Positions 24,147-33,374 are shown, counted from the first letter of the stretch. The stretch is DNA of 49,683 bases from Dehalococcoidia bacterium (GCA_009692925.1 SHYG01000009.1:1-49683); one strand, 5' to 3'. Notes: generated by a model from the sequence alone, not told the origin. Translations and numbers: made by a program.

Positions 24147-25238
24147 TTACCCCAGGGCCGCCGCAATGCGGTCGCCCATCTCCTTGGTGCCCACCTTGGT
24201 GCCGCCAGGGGTGGCAATGTCCGGGGTGCGGCAGCCTTGGCTCAGCACCTGGTCCACCGCCCGCTCCACGCTGGCCGCCTCTTCCGTCAGCCCCAGGGAG
24301 TAGCGCAGCAGCAGCGCCGCGCTGAGGATCGCGCCGACGGGGTTGGCAATGCCCTTGCCCGCAATGTCCGGGGCCGTGCCGTGGATGGGCTCGTAGAAGC
24401 CCCGCACGGTTTGGCCTGGCACCGGAACATCGGGCAGGCTGGCCGAGGGCAGCAGGCCCATAGATGCCGCCAGCACCGCCGCCTCGTCGGTGAGGATGTC
24501 GCCAAAGGTGTTCTCCGTGACGATAACGTCGAAGCGCGCCGGGCGCTGCACCAACTGCATGGCGCACGCATCCACCAGAATGTGCTCCAGCGCCACCTCC
24601 GGGTACTCCTTGCCCAGGCGGGTGGCCACCTGCCGCCACAGCCGCGAGCAGTCCAGCACATTGGCCTTGTCCACCGAGGCCAGCTTGCCCCGGCGCTGTC
24701 GGGCCAGCTCAAAGCCGACACGCAGCACCCGCTCAATCTCCGCCTCGCTGTAGCGCATGGTGTCCACCGCGGTCCAGCCGTGGCGGGTCTGGCGGCGGCC
24801 CTTGGGCTTGCCGTAGTACAAGCCGCCGGTAAGCTCCCGCACCACCACCAAATCCACGCCGGCCAGCACCGCGGGTTTGAGCACGCTGGAGTCCACCAGT
24901 TGGGGGAACACCTTCACCGGGCGAATGTTGGCAAAGACACCCAGGTGGGCGCGGAGCTGCAGCAGTCCGTCCTCAGGCCGGGTGGGCGCCGCCGGGTCGT
25001 CCCACTTGGGGCCGCCCACCGCACCGAAGAGCACCGCGTCGGCGGCACCGGCCAGGTCCCGCACCTGGGGGGTCAGCGCCACCCGGTGTTTGTCGATGGA
25101 GATGCCGCCCACGTCGCCGTACTCGGCGTGGAAGCGGTGGCCAAAGGCGCGGCCCACTCCCTCCAGCACCTTGACAGCTTCGCGGGTGACCTCCGGCCCG
25201 ATGCCGTCGCCGCCCAAGACCGCTATGTGGAACTCCAC
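24147..25238 (-). CDS. leuB: 3-isopropylmalate dehydrogenase
   Basis: A 363-residue NAD-dependent beta-hydroxyacid dehydrogenase of leucine synthesis. It shows [18 protein letters not shown] (about 9-26), [12 protein letters not shown] (about 70-81), the substrate Arg set in [32 protein letters not shown] (about 134-147), the Lys/Asp pair in [13 protein letters not shown], and [25 protein letters not shown]. The C-terminus is complete. No leuC/leuD genes are nearby, so the leucine pathway is dispersed. A CACAGAGAAC repeat and a palindrome lie just upstream. Confidence 0.95.
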   Translation of the reverse strand: MEFHIAVLGGDGIGPEVTREAVKVLEGVGRAFGHRFHAEYGDVGGISIDKHRVALTPQVRDLAGAADAVLFGAVGGPKWDDPAAPTRPEDGLLQLRAHLGVFANIRPVKVFPQLVDSSVLKPAVLAGVDLVVVRELTGGLYYGKPKGRRQTRHGWTAVDTMRYSEAEIERVLRVGFELARQRRGKLASVDKANVLDCSRLWRQVATRLGKEYPEVALEHILVDACAMQLVQRPARFDVIVTENTFGDILTDEAAVLAASMGLLPSASLPDVPVPGQTVRGFYEPIHGTAPDIAGKGIANPVGAILSAALLLRYSLGLTEEAASVERAVDQVLSQGCRTPDIATPGGTKVGTKEMGDRIAAALG

Positions 25239-25266
25239 GGAACGCCTCCTTGAATACGCTTGTTAA

Positions 25267-25310
25267 ACCACAGAGAACACAGAGTAGGGGCAGACCAATG
25301 TGTCTGCCCC
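25267..25310. repeat. Fused CACAGAGAAC fragment and GTAGGGGCAGAC palindrome
   Basis: 25267-25284 repeats the ACCACAGAGA element and runs directly into a GTAGGGGCAGAC...GTCTGCCCC hairpin (25284-25310). Two repeat families touch here without spacer. Confidence 0.6.
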
Positions 25311-25329
25311 GGACGCCTGCACCGGGTGT

Positions 25330-26010
25330 CTACGCCAGCGGCGGCAGCACCTTGGCCAGCCAGGGCACCAGGTCGGCGATGACCTCGTCGGAAATCTGAT
25401 GGGCCATCTCATACTCGTGGTAGTCGGGAAGATAACCCGCGCCCTCCAGAAACTTGCGGGTGGCCCGGGCGCTCTCCAGGGAGACCAGAGAATCGGCGCG
25501 GCCGTGGGCCACAAATATGGGCTGCTCCCGCCGGCTGGGCAGCTTGGGCTCCAGCTCTTGGGGGTTGGGCACCGAGGCGCTGAGGGCAACCAACCCGGCA
25601 AAGATGTCGGGGCGGCCCAGGCCGCACCGGTAGGTCATGCCGCCGCCCTGGGAGAAGCCCATCAGCACCGCCTTGCCAGGCACCGCCTTCAGCTCCAGGA
25701 ACGCCTCGTCAAAGAAGCCGGCCAGCAGCGACTCCGCCTCCCGCACCTGTTCCGGCGTGCTCTGACCCCGCGGCGGATACCAGCCGTAGCCCATCTGTCC
25801 CATGCCCAGGTCAAATGGCATGGGGGCATTGGGGCAAGCGTAGACGTAGCCGGTTTCGTTAATCACCGGCGCCAGGCCCGACAGGTCCATCATGTTGGCG
25901 CCAAACCCGTGGAGCATAATCACCAGGGGGTAGGTCACCGCCAGGTCATAGTCGTCGGGCAGGACAGTGATGTACTTCAGCCCCTTGCCCTGGTACTGTT
26001 TGCCTTTCAT
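25330..26010 (-). CDS. Carboxylesterase/phospholipase-family alpha/beta hydrolase
   Basis: A 226-residue serine hydrolase of the YpfH/carboxylesterase type. The oxyanion segment LVIMLHGFGANMMDL (about 26-40), nucleophile elbow GFSQGGG with the catalytic Ser (about 113-119), acid loop VAHGRADSLV (about 172-181) and His in EMAHQIS (about 209-215) are all visible. There is no signal peptide. The ATG at 26010 has GGGAG upstream, so the longer upstream open frame is not coding. Confidence 0.88.
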   Translation of the reverse strand: MKGKQYQGKGLKYITVLPDDYDLAVTYPLVIMLHGFGANMMDLSGLAPVINETGYVYACPNAPMPFDLGMGQMGYGWYPPRGQSTPEQVREAESLLAGFFDEAFLELKAVPGKAVLMGFSQGGGMTYRCGLGRPDIFAGLVALSASVPNPQELEPKLPSRREQPIFVAHGRADSLVSLESARATRKFLEGAGYLPDYHEYEMAHQISDEVIADLVPWLAKVLPPLA

Positions 26011-26116
26011 CCTAAACTCTCCCGGTAAATACCCCTCTTTTATAGCTGGAAGAAGTCCAACCATCCTACCACCAACGGGCCACCGGGACAAATCTGAAAC
26101 GCAGGAGGCCGCGCCC

Positions 26117-26473
26117 GTGATAAAATGCGGCGTGGCTATAATCTTGCACCTGATTAAACGCGCCGAGTGGGAGGCCGCCCAGGCCGCCGCCGAGCACCGG
26201 GCGGAGAGCCTGGCCGCCGAGGGGTTTATCCACTGCTCCCAGGATGCGGCCCAGATGCTGCTGGTGGCGCAGCGCCTGTACCCTGGCCGCCAAGACTTGC
26301 TGGCCCTGGAGGTGGAGACTGACCGGCTTACCGCGCCGGTGAAGCGGGAGCCCAGCCGGTCTGGAGAGCTGTACCCCCACATCTACGGGCCGCTGAACAC
26401 CGACGCGGTGGCGGGGGTGCGCCCCCTGCTGCGGGATCCCCAGGGGCGGTTTTACCTGGGCGAACCGGAGTAG
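26117..26473 (+). CDS. DUF952 protein
   Basis: A 118-residue DUF952 protein: IILHLIKRAEWEAAQAAAEHRAESLAAEGFIHCSQDAAQMLLVAQRLYPGRQDLLALEVETDRLTAPVKREPSRSGELYPHIYGPLNTDAV, with the conserved EGFIHCS and PHIYGPLN. The family is related to ADP-ribosyl-cyclase-like/RES-type folds, but its role is unknown. GTG at 26117 has AGGAGG eight bases upstream. It is divergent from the esterase and convergent with the oxidase operon. Confidence 0.85.
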   Translation: MIKCGVAIILHLIKRAEWEAAQAAAEHRAESLAAEGFIHCSQDAAQMLLVAQRLYPGRQDLLALEVETDRLTAPVKREPSRSGELYPHIYGPLNTDAVAGVRPLLRDPQGRFYLGEPE

Positions 26474-26520
26474 GGGATTACCCCAAGCTCTTCCAGCGGG
26501 TCTTAGCGAATCCCCGCTGA

Positions 26521-26554
26521 CAAAAAAGCACCCCTGTCTTGGAGACAGGGGTGC
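26521..26554 (-). terminator. Intrinsic terminator of the cytochrome oxidase operon
   Basis: A perfect 12-bp stem (26528-26539 with 26543-26554), a 3-base loop, then TTTTTTG on the minus strand, 26 bases past the end of the subunit IV-cytochrome c gene. It is the clearest terminator in the window. Confidence 0.92.
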
Positions 26555-26579
26555 ACGATGTTTATATTGGGCGGTTTGG

Positions 26580-27302
26580 CTACTTCTGGGCTACCAGGAA
26601 GGCCACCAGCGCCTCGAACTCATCCGCGGTCAAGGTGGTCTTGAGGTTGGCGGGCATGACTCCCGGGGGGAAACCGGGGTGCACGAAGGCGCCGGGGTCT
26701 TCAATGGACTCCCGTATGTAAGCTTCGGAGCTCATGCCCGCCTTGTGCACGGCCCTTTCCGTGCCAATGTGGGTCAGCTCCGGCCCAACGGCCCCGGCGG
26801 ACACGCCCTGAATCTTGTGGCAGGCAAAGCAGGTGCCCTTGCCCGTGAAGACCGCCTTGCCCTGCGCCAGCTTCTCGGCGTCGCCGCCCGTCATTGAGCC
26901 GGAGCCCGGCTTGGGTTCCATGGCCCCGTCCTCGCCGTGATCCGAGACGTAGGGCACTCTGTGCTCCCGGGCAAACCCCCGCGGCTGGGCCTCGGTTCGC
27001 AACGCCCCGAACAAGCTCAACAGCGCCAGGCCTACGGCAAAGGCCAGCGCCAGCCCTCCCAGGAAAATCCAGGTTAACAACCGGGCGTCAAACTTCAGGT
27101 GCATGTAGAAGAAGATGACGATGGCAAACTTGATGGCGGACAGGCCAACCAGGATCACCACCAGCGGGAGGCCGGTGATGCGCTGGTGCGGGAAGATAAT
27201 GTAGAACTCCACAATGGTGATGAGGAACAGAATAAGCGCCACCACCACATATTGCATGAAGGTGGGGTGCCGCACCTGTTCCTGGGCGTGGCCGGTAGTC
27301 AT
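26580..27302 (-). CDS. Cytochrome c oxidase subunit IV fused to a cytochrome c domain
   Basis: A 240-residue fusion. The N-terminal half (about 1-105) is a prokaryotic oxidase subunit IV with three transmembrane helices and HPTFMQYVVVALILFLITIVEFYI...FAIVIFFYMHLKFD. A polar linker leads to a C-terminal class I cytochrome c domain with heme motif CFACH (about 158-162) and a Met ligand candidate in GFPPGVMPANLK. The heme domain would face outside and could deliver electrons to subunit II. It ends the coxB-coxA-coxC-this gene operon, just before a strong terminator. Confidence 0.9.
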   Translation of the reverse strand: MTTGHAQEQVRHPTFMQYVVVALILFLITIVEFYIIFPHQRITGLPLVVILVGLSAIKFAIVIFFYMHLKFDARLLTWIFLGGLALAFAVGLALLSLFGALRTEAQPRGFAREHRVPYVSDHGEDGAMEPKPGSGSMTGGDAEKLAQGKAVFTGKGTCFACHKIQGVSAGAVGPELTHIGTERAVHKAGMSSEAYIRESIEDPGAFVHPGFPPGVMPANLKTTLTADEFEALVAFLVAQK

Positions 27303-27314
27303 GGACCTAACTCC

Positions 27315-27977
27315 TTAAACTGGGAGGACCGAGGGTATCGGGCCGGTGAGCACGCCTGCGGCCACCGGCCCGGCATCATAACCACCAATGAGGTAGACCA
27401 GGGTGAAGATAACGATCCAGACGATGTCTACGAAGTGCCAGTACAGGCCGGCAAGCTCCACGTCCAAGGCGGTGCTAGGCCCCAGGCGGCCCTTAAAGGC
27501 GACGATAAAGAGGCTCACCAGCCACACCACGCCCAGGGTTACGTGGGCGCCGTGGAAGCCGGTCAGGGTGAAGAAGGTGCTGCCGAATAGGTTGGTGCCG
27601 ATGAACAGTCCTTCCACCACGCTGAAGGTGTAGAACTCGTAGACCTGAAAGCCCAAGAAGGTGAAGCCCAGCAACGCCGTGGCCAGCAGCCAGATTTTGA
27701 TGCCCCGCTGGTTGTTGCGGTTGGTGGCCGCCAGCGCCTGCACCATGGCAAAGCTGCTGCACAGCAGCACGAAGGTGCTGATGGTGGTCACCGGAATGTT
27801 CAGGATATCCACCGGGTATGGCCCGACGATACTCTGGCCCCGGTAAACCATGTAGGTGGCGATAAGGGCGCCGAACAACATGCAGTCGGAACCCAGGAAA
27901 ATCCACATGAGGAGCTTCCGGTGGTTCAGGCCGGTGGTCGTCGCCTCGGCGTGATGAGCTGTTTCTGCGTGGGCCAA
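27315..27977 (-). CDS. Cytochrome c oxidase subunit III
   Basis: A 220-residue membrane protein with about five to six transmembrane helices. Subunit III signatures are KLLMWIFLGSDCMLFGALIATYM (about 21-43), FTLTGFHGAHVTLGVVWL (about 136-153) and the final ELAGLYWHFVDIVWIVIFTLVYL (about 174-196). It is 12 bases upstream of the subunit IV fusion. This is the shorter form lacking the first two helices, common in bacterial caa3-type enzymes. Confidence 0.93.
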   Translation of the reverse strand: MAHAETAHHAEATTTGLNHRKLLMWIFLGSDCMLFGALIATYMVYRGQSIVGPYPVDILNIPVTTISTFVLLCSSFAMVQALAATNRNNQRGIKIWLLATALLGFTFLGFQVYEFYTFSVVEGLFIGTNLFGSTFFTLTGFHGAHVTLGVVWLVSLFIVAFKGRLGPSTALDVELAGLYWHFVDIVWIVIFTLVYLIGGYDAGPVAAGVLTGPIPSVLPV

Positions 27978-28014
27978 GAACTACACTCCTGCAATCCGGC
28001 TTCTAAGTCGCACG

Positions 28015-29910
28015 TTAGTGGGCCGCGCCATGGCCGGCCTCATGCCCGCCGTGATGGGCGTCGGGAGCGGACGCCGGCTCGTTAGCCCAACCCACGACTC
28101 CAATGAACGCGATGAGCCCCCCCACAAAGCTGATGGGGAACTTAATGTAATCCCAGCCAACATCGATGAGCATCCCGCCGCCAATCCATACTACCCCAAA
28201 GGCGGTAACCAGCGGCCAATAGGACGGGCTGGGCATGTGGACGCTGCCGGGCGCGGCATGAGGCTCAGGGCCTGGCACGGGCTGGCCCGCCGCTCGAGCC
28301 TCCCGCTTGACAATCCAGTAGTGATCCAGGCCACGGACGTGGGGTATTTCGGCGAAGTTGTACTCAGGCGGCGGCGAGGAGATGCTCCACTCCAGCGTGG
28401 GAGCGTCCCACGGGTCGTGGCCGGCAACCTGGCCCTTCTTGAGACTGTGGAAAATGTTGTGGACGAACATCACGAACCCAACAAAGAGGAGCACGTATCC
28501 CAGGCTGGAGAGCAGATTGTAGACCTCCCAGCCGTAGCCAACCGGGTAAGTGTATATCCGCCGCGGCATGCCATCCAACCCAGCAAAGTGCATGGGGAAA
28601 AAGGTGATGTTCATGCCGATGAACATGAGCCAGAAATGCCACTTGCCCAGTCCCTCGCCCAACATCCTATTGGTGAGTTTGGGGAACCAGTAGTAGATGC
28701 CGGCGAAGATGCCGAAGATGGAGCCGCCAAAGAGCACGTAGTGGATGTGCGCCACGATGTAGTAAGTATCCTGCTGCTGGAAGTCCGAGGGCGACACCGC
28801 GTGGGAGACGCCGCTCAGCCCGCCGACGATGAACAGGGCGATGAACCCGATGGCGAACAGCATGGGGGTTTTGAACTCCAGAGACCCGCCCCACATGGTG
28901 CCGATCCAGTTGAAGATCTTTACCCCCGTGGGCACGGCGATGAGCATGGTGGTGATAGTGAACACCGAGTTGGCCACCGGCCCCAGGCCCACGGTGAACA
29001 TGTGGTGGCTCCACACCGCCCACCCCATGATGGCGATGACGATGCCGGAGAAGATGACCACGGGATACCCGAATAGGGGCTTCTTGGAGAAGGTGGGCAG
29101 AATCTCCGACACGATGCCCATGGCGGGGAGAATCAGGATGTACACTTCGGGGTGGCCAAACACCCAGAACAGGTGCTGCCACAGCACCGGGTCGCCGCCG
29201 GCAGAGGTGTTAAAGAAGTTGGTGCCGAAGTTCCGGTCCATGGTCAGCTCAATCAACCCCACGGTGATGACCGGGAAGGCCAGCACCAGCAGGATGGAAG
29301 TGAGCAGGGTCATCCAGATAAACACGGGCATCCGCCACAGGCTCATGCCCGGCGCCCGCATATTGATGATGGTGACGGTGAAGTTCAAAGCGCCCGCCAC
29401 AGAGGAGGCGCCCATGACCAGCAGGCCGATGGCCCAGAAGTCCAGCCCCGCTTCAGGGGAGAAGGTGCGCGAGGTGAGGTTGGCGTAGGAGAACCAGCCG
29501 GCATCGGGAATCTGGCCCACCAGAAAGCTGGTGTGCATCAGCAAAGCGCCGAAGAGAAACACCCAGTAGCTAAAGGCATTGAGGCGCGGGAAGGCCACGT
29601 CCCGCGCGCCGATGGCCAAGGGCACCACAAAGTTGAAGAAGGCCACGCTCATGGGCATGATGGCCATGAAGATCATGGTGGTGGCGTGCATGGTGAACAT
29701 GGCGTTGAAGGTCTGCCCGTCCACTATGGTGCTGTTGGGCCGGGCCAACTGCGCCCGCAGCACCCCGGCTTCAAGCCCGGCAATGAGCAAGAAGATAAAC
29801 GCGGTGGCCCCGTACAGGACCCCAATGCGTTTGTGGTCCACGGTGGTGAGCCAGCTCCACACCCCGGAGTAACTGGTGGGGCGGGCTAATACGCCGGTTG
29901 TAGTCGCCAT
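28015..29910 (-). CDS. Cytochrome c oxidase subunit I
   Basis: A 631-residue heme-copper oxidase catalytic subunit. Visible are the low-spin heme His in FTMHATTMIFMAIMP, the CuB His and crosslinked Tyr in FGHPEVYILILPAMG (about 250-264), the CuB His pair in WSHHMFTVGLG, and the heme ligands in YYIVAHIHYVLFGGSIFG (about 378-395). The HPEVY motif marks an A-type (K-channel Tyr) enzyme. Additional C-terminal helices and a His-rich tail (DAHHGGHEAGHGAAH) extend it beyond 550 residues. Proton-pumping terminal respiration indicates an aerobic organism. Confidence 0.96.
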   Translation of the reverse strand: MATTTGVLARPTSYSGVWSWLTTVDHKRIGVLYGATAFIFLLIAGLEAGVLRAQLARPNSTIVDGQTFNAMFTMHATTMIFMAIMPMSVAFFNFVVPLAIGARDVAFPRLNAFSYWVFLFGALLMHTSFLVGQIPDAGWFSYANLTSRTFSPEAGLDFWAIGLLVMGASSVAGALNFTVTIINMRAPGMSLWRMPVFIWMTLLTSILLVLAFPVITVGLIELTMDRNFGTNFFNTSAGGDPVLWQHLFWVFGHPEVYILILPAMGIVSEILPTFSKKPLFGYPVVIFSGIVIAIMGWAVWSHHMFTVGLGPVANSVFTITTMLIAVPTGVKIFNWIGTMWGGSLEFKTPMLFAIGFIALFIVGGLSGVSHAVSPSDFQQQDTYYIVAHIHYVLFGGSIFGIFAGIYYWFPKLTNRMLGEGLGKWHFWLMFIGMNITFFPMHFAGLDGMPRRIYTYPVGYGWEVYNLLSSLGYVLLFVGFVMFVHNIFHSLKKGQVAGHDPWDAPTLEWSISSPPPEYNFAEIPHVRGLDHYWIVKREARAAGQPVPGPEPHAAPGSVHMPSPSYWPLVTAFGVVWIGGGMLIDVGWDYIKFPISFVGGLIAFIGVVGWANEPASAPDAHHGGHEAGHGAAH

Positions 29911-29942
29911 TCCTGCCTCCGCTGCTGCGGTCCGGTGTCCAT

Positions 29943-31127
29943 TTACTTCAGGCTCATCAAGTATGCAACAAGGTCGCTGACCTGGACATCGCTGAGCGTG
30001 ACCTTGGTGCTGCCGTCCGGGTACAGCGCCTTGGCCCGGCCGGCCATGTGGGTGCTAGGCTTCAAGTCGTTGGGGTTGTTAATCCATTTGCGCAGGTTGT
30101 CTGGGTTCAGCGGCTCCACGGTGCCTGCGGCGAAGCTGGTGCGGGTGGCCAAATCGGTGAGGTTGGGCCCCGGCGCAATGGCCCCACCGGAGTTGAAACC
30201 GGCCACGCGGCCGTCCACCACCGCGGGATTATCCACGCCGCTGGCGGTGTGGCACACGGTGCAGGTGCCCGCGCCCTGAAACACCGCCTGTCCCTTCAGA
30301 GCGTCGGCGGATAGCTGGGGCGCCTTGCCATAGCCCGCCACCCAGGTGTCGTACTCCGCGTTGGTCAAGACCTGGACACGGAACTTCATCAGGGCGTGGA
30401 TCACGCCGCAGAGCTCGGCACACTGCCCGTAGTAGGTGCCGGTGGCATCTGCCTGAAACCACATCTTGTTGGAGCGGGTGGGAATCACGTCCATCTTGCC
30501 GGCCAGCTTGGGCACCCAGAAGCTGTGAATCACGTCGTCGCTGTGCAGAGTAATGTTAATGGGCCGGTTCACCGGCACCCGCAGCTCGTTGGCCGTGGAA
30601 ATCACCTTGCCCGCGCCGTCGGCATCGGGGTACTCAAACTCCCACCACCACTGATGGCCCGTGACCACCACCTCCAGAGGCTTGCCGGCGGAAGCGGGAG
30701 GCTGGTCCAGCCGGAACAGCGTTGCCACCGACCACCCACCCACTGCCAGGACCAGGATGGTTGGGATAATGGTCCAGGCTATCTCCAGCGGCATGTTGCC
30801 GTGGGTCTGGTGAGGCAGCGGCTGACCGGGGCGACGGCGGTAGCGGATGATGGCGTAGAGGAGAATGCCCTCCACCAGCACGAACACCACCACCATCACC
30901 CACAGGAGCACGTTGAACAGGTGGAGCTGGCCCCGGGCCACCGGCCCGAAGGTCTCCCACGTGGACATGTTGGACTGAGGGCTGCACGCCACCAGCAAGG
31001 CCAGAACGGCCATGGCCGCCAGCAGCGCGAGGGGCGGGACGCGGCTCAGGCCCGGCCGGGAAACTTGCCGGAAACTGCCAGGCGTCCCGTCAGTGACGTT
31101 CCGTGACCGGAAGGGCAGAAACCCCAT
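29943..31127 (-). CDS. Cytochrome c oxidase subunit II with C-terminal cytochrome c (caa3 type)
   Basis: About 394 residues. A signal peptide with lipobox-like LLVAC, two transmembrane helices, and a cupredoxin CuA domain with VTGHQWWWEFEYPD, the His in DDVIHSFWVPKLAGKMDVIPTR and the CuA set CAELCGVIHALM. Then a class I cytochrome c domain with CTVCH and the distal Met in KPSTHMAGRA. This makes it a caa3-type oxidase. The ATG at 31127 has GGGAG eight bases upstream, and the promoter at 31232-31260 drives it. It heads the oxidase operon. Confidence 0.95.
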   Translation of the reverse strand: MGFLPFRSRNVTDGTPGSFRQVSRPGLSRVPPLALLAAMAVLALLVACSPQSNMSTWETFGPVARGQLHLFNVLLWVMVVVFVLVEGILLYAIIRYRRRPGQPLPHQTHGNMPLEIAWTIIPTILVLAVGGWSVATLFRLDQPPASAGKPLEVVVTGHQWWWEFEYPDADGAGKVISTANELRVPVNRPINITLHSDDVIHSFWVPKLAGKMDVIPTRSNKMWFQADATGTYYGQCAELCGVIHALMKFRVQVLTNAEYDTWVAGYGKAPQLSADALKGQAVFQGAGTCTVCHTASGVDNPAVVDGRVAGFNSGGAIAPGPNLTDLATRTSFAAGTVEPLNPDNLRKWINNPNDLKPSTHMAGRAKALYPDGSTKVTLSDVQVSDLVAYLMSLK

Positions 31128-31231
31128 GTGGTGACTCCCTGTGCGCTGTGCTGCCGCGGCGCCCCTTGCAATGGGCGTTGGGCCACCGCCAGCGGCGACA
31201 GATGGAATGTGCAAAATTTCACTAGCGGCAT

Positions 31232-31260
31232 ATTATCCCAGGGCGGCATGGGCCTGTCAA
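31232..31260 (-). promoter_or_regulatory. Sigma70-type promoter of the cytochrome oxidase operon
   Basis: On the minus strand, a consensus TTGACA (31260-31255), exactly 17 bases, then GATAAT (31237-31232). The predicted start is near 31225, about 98 bases upstream of coxB. It separates the oxidase operon from ctaB upstream. Confidence 0.7.
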
Positions 31261-31343
31261 CGGCATTTGGGGCATCTTTGGCAGACACTGCCCTCGTCGG
31301 AACCAACCACGGCCCGCCCGCAGGCCTGGGGCCGTTGCCGCCT

Positions 31344-32261
31344 TTAATAGTGGAAGACGCTGTCCACCATCAGGACGGCGAAGAGCAACGCCAGGTAGAG
31401 CAGGGAGTAGAGGTACAGGGTACGGGCGCGCGGCCGCGTGTCCTGCCGCCAGAGGCACCACGCCAGCGCGATGAAGACCAGCCCCAACACCGCCGCGCCG
31501 CCCAGGTACACCCACCCCACGGCCCGGGTGAAGCCAAACATGAGAGTCAGGGCCACCAGGGCCAGGCTGTACAGAAGAATATGCAGAACGGTGTCCCGGC
31601 GGCTGGTGACCACCGGCAGCATGGGGACGCCCGCCTCGCGGTAGTCCTCCTGGAGCAGCAGAGACAACGCCCAAAAGTGGGGCGGCGTCCAGAAAAAGAC
31701 GATGGTGAAAAGGTACAGGGCCGGCAGGTGCAGCCCGCCGGTGACGGCCACCCACCCCACCACCGGAGGGATGGCGCCCGCCGCGCCGCCGATGATGATG
31801 TTGTGGGGCGTGCTGCGCTTCAGCCACTGGGTGTAGACCAACGCGTAGAAGAGGGTGGCTGCCAGGGTCAATGCCGCCGCCAGCCAGTGTACCCACAGGT
31901 ACAGCACCGCGAAGGCCACCACGTTGAGCACTACGCCGAAGGTCAGGGCCTGCCAGGGGGCGATGCGCCCTCCCGGCACCGGACGCCGCCGGGTGCGCCC
32001 CATGCGCTCGTCGATGTCCCGGTCCAGGAAGTGGTTCAGGGCGTTGGCCCCGCCGGAGGCTAGCGCTCCGCCCAGTCCTACCAGGCACATGAGGAGCAGC
32101 GACGGCACCGCCTGGGCCGCCAGGAACATTCCCCCCGCCGCGGTGACCAGCAGCAGCACCACGATGGGCGGCTTGGTCAGGGCCAAATAATCACGCAACA
32201 CGCCCACGGAGAATTTTCGGCGGAGAGGCGCGGGCGATGCCAAGACGGGCGGCTCAGGCAT
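31344..32261 (-). CDS. ctaB: Protoheme IX farnesyltransferase (heme O synthase)
   Basis: About 305 residues with nine predicted transmembrane helices; it farnesylates heme B on the way to heme A. The prenyl-diphosphate motif NALNHFLDRDIDERMGRTRRRPVPGG is intact, as is YTQWLKRSTPHNIIIGGAAGAIPP and the second Asp-rich-like region FWTPPHFWALSLLLQEDYREAGVPMLPV. The ATG at 32261 overlaps the end of ctaA; an ATG at 32303 would add 14 basic residues and has a GAGG nearby, so the start is not certain. It is paired with ctaA upstream of the oxidase. Confidence 0.93.
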   Translation of the reverse strand: MPEPPVLASPAPLRRKFSVGVLRDYLALTKPPIVVLLLVTAAGGMFLAAQAVPSLLLMCLVGLGGALASGGANALNHFLDRDIDERMGRTRRRPVPGGRIAPWQALTFGVVLNVVAFAVLYLWVHWLAAALTLAATLFYALVYTQWLKRSTPHNIIIGGAAGAIPPVVGWVAVTGGLHLPALYLFTIVFFWTPPHFWALSLLLQEDYREAGVPMLPVVTSRRDTVLHILLYSLALVALTLMFGFTRAVGWVYLGGAAVLGLVFIALAWCLWRQDTRPRARTLYLYSLLYLALLFAVLMVDSVFHY

Positions 32262-33246
32262 GGGCGGGGCCCGCCTGGGGCGCCGGACTCGCGGCGGCGG
32301 CATGGAGCCTCGGAAGGCTGAGGGCCGCCAGGGCTACCACCGACGCCCAAGTTGCGCTGGCCAGAGCCAAATGCAGGGCCAGAAGAACTACCGGGAACCC
32401 CAGCCAAATCATTAGCGCGCCCGCCAGCACCTGGGCGGCAAAGAGGCCCGTGGCGGTCATGGACAGGAGGCGGGTAGCGCCACTCCCCGGGCGACGAATA
32501 CCCCGGTGCAGCACGTACAGCACAAACAACCCAAGGAGCAGCGCCGCCAGCCGGTGAAGCATGTGGATGTGGGACAACCGGCCCGCCGGCCCGCCCAGAA
32601 CCGACGTCCCGTCGCACAGCGGCCAGCTAGGGCAGGCGGCAAGGGCGCCGCTGGCGGTGACGAAGGCCCCAGTGAGCAGCAACAGGTAGAGGACGCCCGC
32701 GGCGGCCAGCGCCAGCCGGGGAGACAATCCCGGCGCTTCTCCGCTGGCGTCCGCAGATCGCGTATGTTCATGCGCCGCTGCGCTGCTAGGCCGGCGGGCG
32801 GCTACCGCCAGCACCACCAAACAGGCCAGCAGCGCCTGCCCCAGGGCCAGATGCGCCGCCACGGTGACCGGCGGCAACTCCCACAGCACCGTCACTCCGC
32901 CCAAGATCGCTTGGCCCGCCAGCAGCACCACCGCCAGAGTGGCAGTCACCACCAGCCACGGCTCTTGCCGGCGAGTCCACCAGACCAGCCCCGCGGTGGC
33001 CAGCACCAGGGGGCTCACCACCGCCGACGCCACGAACCGGTGGGTGTATTCAATTACCGCCGTCAGCTCCCAGGGGGGCAGCACCCGGCCGTGGCACAGG
33101 GGCCAGTCGGGGCAGCCCAGGCCGGAGCCGGAGACCCGCACCACGCCGCCCACCACCACCAGCACCAAGGTGGCCAGGGCCGCCAGCAGGGAGAGGGTCT
33201 GAATCAGGCCTTGCCCGCGTTCCGCGCTCATGACGTTAGCCCGCAT
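32254..33246 (-). CDS. ctaA: Heme A synthase (COX15/CtaA)
   Basis: A 330-residue, eight-helix membrane protein oxidising heme O to heme A. Two related halves are visible, each with a Cys pair loop: RVSGSGLGCPDWPLCHGRVLPP (about 33-54) and ALAACPSWPLCDGTS in the second half. Heme-ligand His candidates lie in EYTHRFVAS, AHLALGQALL, HMLHRLAALLLG and ALHLALASATW. The start could also be the ATG at 33231. It overlaps ctaB by eight bases, and the pair supplies heme A to the downstream oxidase. Confidence 0.92.
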   Translation of the reverse strand: MRANVMSAERGQGLIQTLSLLAALATLVLVVVGGVVRVSGSGLGCPDWPLCHGRVLPPWELTAVIEYTHRFVASAVVSPLVLATAGLVWWTRRQEPWLVVTATLAVVLLAGQAILGGVTVLWELPPVTVAAHLALGQALLACLVVLAVAARRPSSAAAHEHTRSADASGEAPGLSPRLALAAAGVLYLLLLTGAFVTASGALAACPSWPLCDGTSVLGGPAGRLSHIHMLHRLAALLLGLFVLYVLHRGIRRPGSGATRLLSMTATGLFAAQVLAGALMIWLGFPVVLLALHLALASATWASVVALAALSLPRLHAAAASPAPQAGPAHA

Positions 33247-33263
33247 CTATTATCTGTCTCGCC

Positions 33264-33318
33264 GGGATTTGGGGATTAGGGGATGGATTATGCACGTATC
33301 CCCTAACCCCCAAATCCC
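33264..33318. repeat. 20-bp inverted repeat hairpin
   Basis: Arms 33264-33283 and 33299-33318 match at 19 of 20 positions around a 15-base loop (GGGGATTTGGGG-type sequence). It lies between divergent ctaA and the ABC ATPase gene, so it is not a terminator for either and is more likely an interspersed palindrome or a regulatory structure. Confidence 0.6.
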
Positions 33319-33374
33319 CGCCCTTCGTAACATCTTCATCCGGCCCTGTAATGCGCCATACCGGGAAAAGATTG

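Noticed and set aside
33264-33318. Terminator for ctaA or the ABC gene
   Set aside because: The flanking genes diverge, no T-tract follows, and the hairpin is upstream of both.
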